Shown here in pieces: positions 58,464-64,000 of a stretch of DNA of 64,000 nucleotides (position 1 is the stretch's first letter; each line of letters begins with the position of its first letter). The stretch lies in NCBI RefSeq assembly GCF_037572775.1, contig NZ_JBBHKA010000001.1:620001-684000 (forward strand), in the 5' to 3' direction. Source of the DNA: Ramlibacter sp. PS4R-6 (GTDB lineage Bacteria; Pseudomonadota; Gammaproteobacteria; Burkholderiales; Burkholderiaceae_C). A program made the translations under genes and the position numbers. The notes beneath the pieces are model-generated. The model was not told where the DNA came from. It was given only the letters and a program-made list of their open reading frames with translations, and searched no databases.

Positions 58464-58883
58464 ATGACCCCGCACCAGATCGACCTCGTCCAGAAAACCT
58501 TCGCGCAGGTCAAGCCGATCGCGTCCGCCGCGGCGGAGATGTTCTACGCGCGCCTGTTCGTGCTCGACCCGAGCCTGCGCGGCATGTTCCGCAACGACAT
58601 GGGCAAGCAGGGCGCCATGCTCATGAGCATGATCGGCGCCGCCGTGAACGGCCTGCGCAACCTCGAGGCGCTGTCGCCCGTCGTGCGCCAGCTGGGTGCG
58701 CGCCACGTGAAGTACGGCGTGAAGACCGAGCACTACGCCACCGTCGGCGATGCGCTGCTGTGGACGCTGGAGCAGGGCCTGGAGGACGACTTCACGCCCG
58801 AAGTGCGCGACGCGTGGGCTGCCGCCTACGGCCTGCTGTCCGAGGTGATGCAGCTCGGCGCGATGGAAGCGCAGCCCGCCTGA
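58464..58883 (+). CDS. Single-domain globin (bacterial haemoglobin type)
   Basis: 139-residue myoglobin-fold protein aligning with Vitreoscilla haemoglobin: Tyr28 at B10 (EMFYARLF), Phe42 at CD1 (GMFRND), Gln49 at E7, proximal His81 at F8 (GARHVKYGVKTEHY). There is no reductase domain. Tyr-B10/Gln-E7 is the pocket expected of an O2- or NO-handling globin. A strong Shine-Dalgarno AAGGAGG precedes ATG 58464; frames running in from upstream are shadows of the regulator gene. Expression probably depends on sigma-54 and the adjacent activator. Confidence 0.92.
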   Translation: MTPHQIDLVQKTFAQVKPIASAAAEMFYARLFVLDPSLRGMFRNDMGKQGAMLMSMIGAAVNGLRNLEALSPVVRQLGARHVKYGVKTEHYATVGDALLWTLEQGLEDDFTPEVRDAWAAAYGLLSEVMQLGAMEAQPA

Positions 58884-58920
58884 GCGCGCGCGCCTTCGCC
58901 CGTCCGCCACAATCGGGCGG

Positions 58921-59736
58921 GTGAAGATCCAGTTGATGTCGGACCTGCACCTCGAAACGCAGCCTGACTTCCAGCCGACTCCCGCGCCCGGCGCCGACCT
59001 CCTGGTCCTCGCCGGCGACATCGGCTCCTACCAGCGGGGCAGCCGCCTGGCCGACGACGATTTCGGCCTGGCGCGCTTTTCGCCGCGCCACGGCTGGCCG
59101 TGCGAGGTGCTGTACGTGCCGGGCAACCACGAGTACGACAACCTCGATTTCGACGCCACGCACGCGCGCCTGCGCGAGACCTGCGAGCGGCTGGGCATCG
59201 CCTGGCTGGAACGCGAGGTGCTGGTGCGCGGCGGCATCCGCTTCATCGGCACGACGCTGTGGGCGGACTTCGACGCCTTCGTCACGGATGAGGACCGTGC
59301 TCATCCGCTGCGCGTGGAACGCAAGCGCGCCAAGGCCTACCGCGCGGCCAACTACTACCTGCAGAAGGCAGCGACCACGCGCGGCGGCGAGCTGTGGCTG
59401 GCACCGGGTTGGCGCGAACAGGCGCTGGTGTGCCAGGCGTGGCTGCGCGACGCACTGGATCGGCCCTTCGACGGCACCACCGTGGTGGTCACGCACTTCG
59501 CGCCGACCCTCGGCAGCGCCGACCCGCGCTACGGCCTGACGCCGGGCACCGCGGGTTTCTGCAATTCGCTCGATGCGTGGCTGGAGAAAGCTGACTGCTG
59601 GCTGCACGGCCACCTGCACTGCCAGCAGGACCACGTCGAGCGCGGCTGCCGCATCGTTGCCAACACCCTCGGCTATGCGGCCAAGGGAGAGCAGGAAGGA
59701 TTTCGCGCGCAGTTCGTGATCGATCTCACTGCGTAA
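58921..59736 (+). CDS. Metallophosphoesterase (calcineurin-like)
   Basis: 271-residue binuclear metal hydrolase. Family blocks: MSDLHLE (DxH), LAGDIG (GD), VPGNHEYD (GNHE), VVVTHFAPT (H), and WLHGHLHCQQD (GHxH). The start is GTG 58921, with CACAAT ending 7 nt before and no Shine-Dalgarno. Similar YdjU- or UDP-hydrolase-like phosphoesterases act on varied phosphoesters; the substrate here is unknown. It lies 37 bp behind the globin and may be read through from that promoter. Confidence 0.88.
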   Translation: MKIQLMSDLHLETQPDFQPTPAPGADLLVLAGDIGSYQRGSRLADDDFGLARFSPRHGWPCEVLYVPGNHEYDNLDFDATHARLRETCERLGIAWLEREVLVRGGIRFIGTTLWADFDAFVTDEDRAHPLRVERKRAKAYRAANYYLQKAATTRGGELWLAPGWREQALVCQAWLRDALDRPFDGTTVVVTHFAPTLGSADPRYGLTPGTAGFCNSLDAWLEKADCWLHGHLHCQQDHVERGCRIVANTLGYAAKGEQEGFRAQFVIDLTA

Positions 59737-59872
59737 CGCGGAACCGGCGCGTATCTTGCGTGGGATTTCCAACGCCCGCGTTACTTCCGCCAACAATGCC
59801 CCCCGGGTCTTTACAAGCAGGAAGCGTTACGGCGAGCTCGCTGTGGAACACTGCACACGCATGGAGGCCACG

Positions 59873-60430
59873 ATGAAAACAACAAGCAACTGGACCCCGA
59901 CACTCGCCTGGCTGGGCGCGGCCGGCGTTGCCCTTGCGCTGGCCTTCGCCGCACCGGACGAGGTGAACGTGATGGGGCGCCTGCCCACCATCAGTGCGAA
60001 GCGCCTCGACCAGCAGCCTTTCATCCTGCCCTTCCAGCTGCCTGCCGAGCGTTCGCTCGCGCTGGTGGCGTACACCAAGCACCAGCGCGAGGAAGTCCAG
60101 AGCTGGGTGCACGGCATGAAGCTCGAGGCCGACTCGGCGATCTTCTGGTTCCGCCTGTCCGTGCTGAACGATCCCGGCAGCGACGTCGCGCGCAGCGAAG
60201 CCGAGAAGCGCCTGCTGGCGCGTTACCCGCAAGCCTCCGAGCGCGCGCGCCTCGTGCCCGTGTTCACCAACCGGGAAGCCTTCGCGCGCGCCGCCGGCGT
60301 GTCCGGCACGGAGCACGCCGCGGTCCTCGTCGTCGACCGCAACGGCCGCGTGCTCGCGCGGGCCGAGGGCGCGTACGACGAAGCCAAGGCCCAGGCCCTG
60401 CGCGAAACGCTGCTGGCCCGCAGCGACTGA
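59873..60430 (+). CDS. Exported or membrane-anchored protein, possibly thioredoxin-like
   Basis: 185 residues. A hydrophobic N-terminus (MKTTSNWTPTLAWLGAAGVALALAFAAPDE) looks like a signal or anchor. The remainder has alternating strands and helices (ERSLALVAYTKHQREEVQSWVHGM, AIFWFRLSVLND, HAAVLVVDRNGRVLARAEGAYDEAKAQALRETL) like YtfJ or thioredoxin-fold proteins, but lacks a CxxC. I choose ATG 59873 because GGAGG lies five bases ahead; ATG 59861 lies in that Shine-Dalgarno. A convergent LysR gene ends 1 bp away. Function unknown. Confidence 0.75.
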   Translation: MKTTSNWTPTLAWLGAAGVALALAFAAPDEVNVMGRLPTISAKRLDQQPFILPFQLPAERSLALVAYTKHQREEVQSWVHGMKLEADSAIFWFRLSVLNDPGSDVARSEAEKRLLARYPQASERARLVPVFTNREAFARAAGVSGTEHAAVLVVDRNGRVLARAEGAYDEAKAQALRETLLARSD

Positions 60431-60431
60431 A

Positions 60432-61346
60432 TCACTTCGCGCCGAGTTGCGCGCGCGCCGCCTGCGTGAGCGCGGTCGTCAAGGCATCGAGCACCTCGCT
60501 TTCGAGGTTCCAGCAATGCCAGTACAGCTGCACCGGCACCGAGTGGCCCGGTGCGGCGTCCACCAGCCGCCCCTGCTGCATCAGGCCGCGCACCAGCAGC
60601 TCGGGCACCACGCTCACCCCCCAGCCTGACAGCACCGCGCGCACCTGCCCTTCGGAGCTGGGCACGAAGACCTGGTTCACGGCCACGCGCTTGAGCCCGA
60701 AGGCCTTGGCGACGAACTCGCGCTGCATGTCGTCCTTGCGGTTGAAGGCGATGAAGGAGACGTCGCGGAAGTTGTGCGGCGTGAGCCCTTCGCCGAGCTT
60801 GTCGCGCGCATAGTCCGGCTGCGCGACGGCGATGTAGCGCATCGCGCCGAGCGGCACCACCTTGCAGCCGCGCAGCGCCTGCTTGAGCGTGGTCACGCAG
60901 CCCAGCACCTGGCCTTCGCGCAGCCACTCCTGCGTGAAGTCCTGGTCGTCGGCGATCACCTCCAGCGGCAGGCCCTCGCGCGCCAGCGCATCGAGCGCGG
61001 GCAGCGCCCAGGTGGCGATGCTGTCGGCGTTGATCGCAAGGGAGATGCGCTCGTCCTCGCGCGCGCCGCCGGTCGAACTGGGCGCCAGCTCCTTGAGCTC
61101 GTGGTCGAGGTCGGCCCGCAACAGCCTCAGCTGCTTCGTGTGCTTGATCAGCAGCTGCCCCGCGGGCGTCGGGCGCAGCGGCCGGCTGCGCACGATCAGC
61201 ACGGTGCCCACCTGCGCCTCCAGCGAGCGCAGCCGCTGCGACACGGCCGACTGCGTGATCGACAGCCGCTGGGCCGCGCGCTCGAAGCCGCCCTCCTCCA
61301 CGATGGCGGCCAGACACTCCAGGGCGGCGGGGTCGAAGGTGCTCAC
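60432..61346 (-). CDS. argP: ArgP/IciA-type LysR regulator
   Basis: 304 residues: HTH MSTFDPAALECLAAIVEEGGFERAAQRLSITQSAVSQRLRSLEAQVG, then an effector domain with RISLAINADSIATWALPAL, DDQDFTQEWLREGQVLGCVTT and MRYIAVAQPDYARD, all characteristic of ArgP. In Escherichia coli ArgP senses lysine or arginine and drives the exporter ArgO. Here the divergent neighbour is D-amino acid dehydrogenase rather than a LysE-type exporter, so the target may be dadA. The effector for this version is unknown. Confidence 0.9.
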   Translation of the reverse strand: MSTFDPAALECLAAIVEEGGFERAAQRLSITQSAVSQRLRSLEAQVGTVLIVRSRPLRPTPAGQLLIKHTKQLRLLRADLDHELKELAPSSTGGAREDERISLAINADSIATWALPALDALAREGLPLEVIADDQDFTQEWLREGQVLGCVTTLKQALRGCKVVPLGAMRYIAVAQPDYARDKLGEGLTPHNFRDVSFIAFNRKDDMQREFVAKAFGLKRVAVNQVFVPSSEGQVRAVLSGWGVSVVPELLVRGLMQQGRLVDAAPGHSVPVQLYWHCWNLESEVLDALTTALTQAARAQLGAK

Positions 61347-61430
61347 GGGCGCTCCATTAGCCAGATTGATGTTACAGGCGAGAGTTTAATTTTGCTTTTG
61401 TTTCCGGCGCAAGCTTGGGACACTTCGGGC

Positions 61431-62762
61431 ATGAGAGTCATCGTCTTCGGCGCCGGGATCATCGGCACCAGCACCGCCTGGCACCTGCGCGAACGCGGCC
61501 ACGAAGTCACCGTGGTCGAGCGCCAGCCTGCCGCCGCCCGTGAAACCAGCTTCGCCAACGCCGGCCAGATCTCGGTCAGCTACTGCGAGCCCTGGGCCAA
61601 CCGCCACGCGCCGGCCAAGCTGGTGAAGTGGATGTTCCGCCATGACGCGCCGCTGCTGTTCCGGCCGCAGATGGACTGGCAGCAGTGGCGCTGGGGCCTG
61701 GAGTTCCTGGCGCAGTGCAACGACGCGGCCTTCGAGCGCAACGTCAAGCAGCTGGTGGCGCTGGGCGCCTACAGCCACGCCGCGCTGCGCGAAGTGGTTC
61801 GGTCCACCGGCATCGAGTACAAGCGCCTCGAGCGCGGCATCGCCCACTACTTCACCGACCAGAAGTCTTTCGAGGACGCGGGCCAGGCCGCCGCGCTGAT
61901 GCAGCGCTACGGCGTGCAGCGCAAGGTGGTGTCGCGCGACGAGCTGCTGAAGATCGAGCCGGCCTTCCGTTCCTTCGCCGACCGCATCACCGGCGGCACC
62001 TACACCGCCAGCGACGAGAGCGGCGACGCACGCACGTTCACCGAGCAGCTGGCCGAGCGCACCGCCGCGCGCGGCGCGCAATTCCTGTTCGGGCACGACA
62101 TCGTCACGCTGGAAAAGCGCGCCGGCGAGATCGCCGCCGTGCACGTGCACGAGCGCGACACCGGCCAGGTGAGCCGCCTGCAGGCCGACGCCTTCGTGGT
62201 GGCCTGCGGCTCCTACACCGCGCCGCTGCTGCGCACGGTGGGCGTGGACCTGCCGATCTACCCTGGCAAGGGTTACAGCGCCACCTTCCCGATCCTGAAG
62301 CCGGAACTGGCGCCCTTCGTGAGCACGATCGACGACGAGATGAAGATCGCGATGAGCCGCTTCGGCAATGAACTGCGCGTCGCCGGCACCATCGAGCTGG
62401 CCGGCTACGACCTGTCGCTCGACACGCCCATCGCCAAGGCGCGCTGCCGCATGCTGAGCGAGCGCATCGAGCGCGTGCTGCCCGGCGTGTGCGACACGCG
62501 CAGCGACGAGGAAGGCGGCAACCCGCGCTACTGGACCGGCCTGCGCCCCGCGACGCCGACCAACATCCCCTACATCGGCCGCACGCGCGTCGGCAAGCTG
62601 TGGGTCAATGCCGGCCACGGCACGCTGGGCTGGACCCATGGTGCGGGCTCGGGCAAGGCGATGGCGGAACTGATCAGCGGCGAGCGGCCGCAGATGGCGT
62701 TCGATTTCGACTTCTACGGCGTGCCCGCCGCCGAACGCCGCCTGACGCCGCAGGCGGCCTGA
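61431..62762 (+). CDS. dadA: D-amino acid dehydrogenase
   Basis: 443-residue FAD flavoprotein oxidising D-alanine and other D-amino acids to 2-oxoacids, passing electrons to quinone at the inner membrane. N-terminal dinucleotide fold MRVIVFGAGIIGTSTAWHLRERGHEVTVVER, then ETSFANAGQISVSYCEPWA, YPGKGYSATFP, and C-terminal GLRPATPTNIPYIGRT...NAGHGTLGWTHGAGSGKAMAEL. The usual partner dadX/alr is not adjacent. Divergent from argP through an 84-bp, AT-rich region. Stops 4 bp from the convergent acyl-CoA dehydrogenase. Confidence 0.94.
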   Translation: MRVIVFGAGIIGTSTAWHLRERGHEVTVVERQPAAARETSFANAGQISVSYCEPWANRHAPAKLVKWMFRHDAPLLFRPQMDWQQWRWGLEFLAQCNDAAFERNVKQLVALGAYSHAALREVVRSTGIEYKRLERGIAHYFTDQKSFEDAGQAAALMQRYGVQRKVVSRDELLKIEPAFRSFADRITGGTYTASDESGDARTFTEQLAERTAARGAQFLFGHDIVTLEKRAGEIAAVHVHERDTGQVSRLQADAFVVACGSYTAPLLRTVGVDLPIYPGKGYSATFPILKPELAPFVSTIDDEMKIAMSRFGNELRVAGTIELAGYDLSLDTPIAKARCRMLSERIERVLPGVCDTRSDEEGGNPRYWTGLRPATPTNIPYIGRTRVGKLWVNAGHGTLGWTHGAGSGKAMAELISGERPQMAFDFDFYGVPAAERRLTPQAA

Positions 62763-62765
62763 CGC

Positions 62766-64000
62766 TCAGTCGTCGCGCTCGCCGGGCTCGTAGAGCGTCT
62801 CGCGTCCCATCCGGTCCAGCACCAGCTCGGCCGTCCACGGCAGCATCAGCGAGCCGCAGCGGCTGTCGCGGTACAGCCGCTCCAGCGGCAGGTGTTTCAT
62901 CATGCTCTGGCCGCCGCAGGTGCGGATGGCCAGCCGGCAGATGTCGTTGGCGCCTTCCATCACCGTGTACTGCGCGGCATACAGGCGCATGCGCACGTCC
63001 TTCGACGGATTGGGCGCGGCTTCCTGGATCGCGCGCACGAAGATCGAGCGCATCGTCTCCAGCTGGATGCGCATCTGCGCCACCGCGACCTGCTTGGTCG
63101 GGTACATGCGGCGCTTCACGGGCGGCTCGCCCGGGACTTCGCCGCGCAGGTAGCTCACGGTGAAGTCGTACGCGGCGTTGGCGATGCCCAGGTAGGTGGG
63201 CGCCAGCGTGAAGAACATCGCCGGCCAGGTCTGCGCACCCTTGAAGTAGACGCCGCGCGGCATGAGCTGTTCGTCGTCGCCGACGAACACGTCCTTGAAC
63301 GTGAGGTTGCGGCTGACGGTGCCGCGCATGCCCAGCGGGTCCCAGTCGCCCGAGATCGCGAAGCCCTCGCTCGTCGCCGGGACCGCGAGGTACAAGGTGT
63401 CGCGCGTGTCGGGGTGGGCGTCGCCCTTGTCCTCGGTGCAGAGCACGCCGTAGTAGTTCGCCGCGCCGGAGAGCGACGCGAAGATCTTGCGCCCGTTCAC
63501 GACCCAGCCGCCGTCGACCTTGCGCGCCGTCGTGCCGAAGGGGGCGCGGCCCGCCGCGGCGGCGCTGCCTTCGGAGAACGGTTGCGCGTAGATCGCGCCG
63601 TCCTTCACGACGCGCGCGAAGTGGATCTCGCGGCGGCGCTGGTGCTCGGCACGCTGCTCGGGCGTCATCGGGATGCCGTCGGCGAGCACACCGGTCCACA
63701 TCGTCGACGACACGTGCATGTTCCACGTGAGCGCGGTGGCGCCGCAGAAGCGCCCGATCTCGGCGCCCGCCATCATGTAGGTGGCGTAGTCGGCGCCCAG
63801 GCCGCCGCTGGCCTTGGGCACGCAGATGCCGAGCAGGCCGCTCGTGCGCAGGTCGTCGTAGTTGGCGAAGGGGAAGCTCGCTTCACGGTCCCATTGCGCC
63901 GCGCGCGGCCCGAACTTCGTGCGCCCGAGTTCGTTGGCCAGCGACAGCAGCGAGCGCTGCTCCGCGGTGAACGGCAGGTCGCCGACGGCGGGCGTGAAAC
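62766..64000 (-). CDS. Acyl-CoA dehydrogenase family protein (5' end outside window)
   Basis: About 411 residues are visible; the N-terminus lies beyond 64000. Seen: ANYDDLRTSGLLGICVPKASGGLGADYATYMM, ALTWNMHVSSTMW, the FAD/substrate loop QPFSEGSAAAAGRAPFGTTARKVDGGWVVNGRKIFASLSGAANYYGV, and a C-terminal helical domain with CGGQSMMKHLPLERLYRD. The GRAP-type loop and late GGQS motif fit acyl-CoA dehydrogenase relatives acting on unusual substrates, including DszC- and HpaB-like flavoenzymes. The catalytic glutamate cannot be placed with confidence. Substrate unknown. Confidence 0.85.
   Translation of the reverse strand, partial: FTPAVGDLPFTAEQRSLLSLANELGRTKFGPRAAQWDREASFPFANYDDLRTSGLLGICVPKASGGLGADYATYMMAGAEIGRFCGATALTWNMHVSSTMWTGVLADGIPMTPEQRAEHQRRREIHFARVVKDGAIYAQPFSEGSAAAAGRAPFGTTARKVDGGWVVNGRKIFASLSGAANYYGVLCTEDKGDAHPDTRDTLYLAVPATSEGFAISGDWDPLGMRGTVSRNLTFKDVFVGDDEQLMPRGVYFKGAQTWPAMFFTLAPTYLGIANAAYDFTVSYLRGEVPGEPPVKRRMYPTKQVAVAQMRIQLETMRSIFVRAIQEAAPNPSKDVRMRLYAAQYTVMEGANDICRLAIRTCGGQSMMKHLPLERLYRDSRCGSLMLPWTAELVLDRMGRETLYEPGERDD

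Overview
This window looks like chromosomal core DNA from a high-GC betaproteobacterium of the order Burkholderiales, most likely family Comamonadaceae (relatives such as Ramlibacter or Variovorax are plausible). The basis is very high GC at third codon positions, the ilvE - small zinc-finger protein - waaF gene order, a GTP-type PEP carboxykinase, a methionine synthase split into two proteins, and the DadA/ArgP, AmtB/GlnK and TorF-porin gene types. I saw no rRNA, tRNA, CRISPR array, insertion sequence or prophage. Both ends cut a gene: pyrF on the left (3' end missing) and an acyl-CoA dehydrogenase on the right (5' end missing).

Layout. 1-6.7 kb: pyrF, an M48 lipoprotein-type or periplasmic protease, an AmpG-type muropeptide permease, an acyl-CoA ligase and an OmpR/EnvZ-type two-component pair. 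6.7-15.7 kb: a possible 3'-UTR small RNA, a CBS protein, an MFS/carboxymuconolactone-decarboxylase pair with a divergent LysR regulator, the ilvE-zf-waaF operon, radA and a membrane M48 protease. 15.7-23.2 kb: a homoprotocatechuate (3,4-dihydroxyphenylacetate) meta-cleavage cluster, hpaR-hpaE-hpaD-hpaF-hpaH-hpaI, with three accessory genes (an SDR, a class II aldolase, a PanE-like reductase). 23.2-29.7 kb: DAHP synthase, two EamA exporters, alanine racemase, lysophospholipid transporter, glutathione peroxidase and a WYL regulator. 29.8-33.9 kb: an operon of aldose 1-epimerase, SMP-30 lactonase and glycolate-oxidase subunits GlcE and GlcF, without glcD. 34-36.8 kb: a nitrogen operon torF-glnK-amtB. 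36.9-46.9 kb: comM, an MFS carrier, the two halves of MetH separated by a cyclic-nucleotide-domain protein and an Lrp regulator, and recQ. 46.9-53.3 kb: a double-AAA ATPase, ilvA, a thioesterase, a 46-residue membrane protein and pckG. 53.3-64 kb: two small membrane or basic proteins, a LysR regulator, a PAS-kinase/sigma-54-activator pair next to a globin, a phosphoesterase, ArgP and dadA.

Most interesting: the 179 bp between the sigma-54 response regulator and the single-domain globin hold what looks like a complete enhancer-dependent promoter. It has two copies of the palindrome TGTCGG-N6-CCGACA, a perfect IHF consensus, and a near-consensus -24/-12 element placed correctly before the globin start. 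This suggests a dedicated PAS-kinase/activator/globin circuit. A second -24/-12 element with an NtrC-type palindrome about 100 bp upstream precedes torF-glnK-amtB. Several genes also share an xACAAT or TAGAAT hexamer 6-9 nt before the start codon and no Shine-Dalgarno sequence, consistent with leaderless transcripts.
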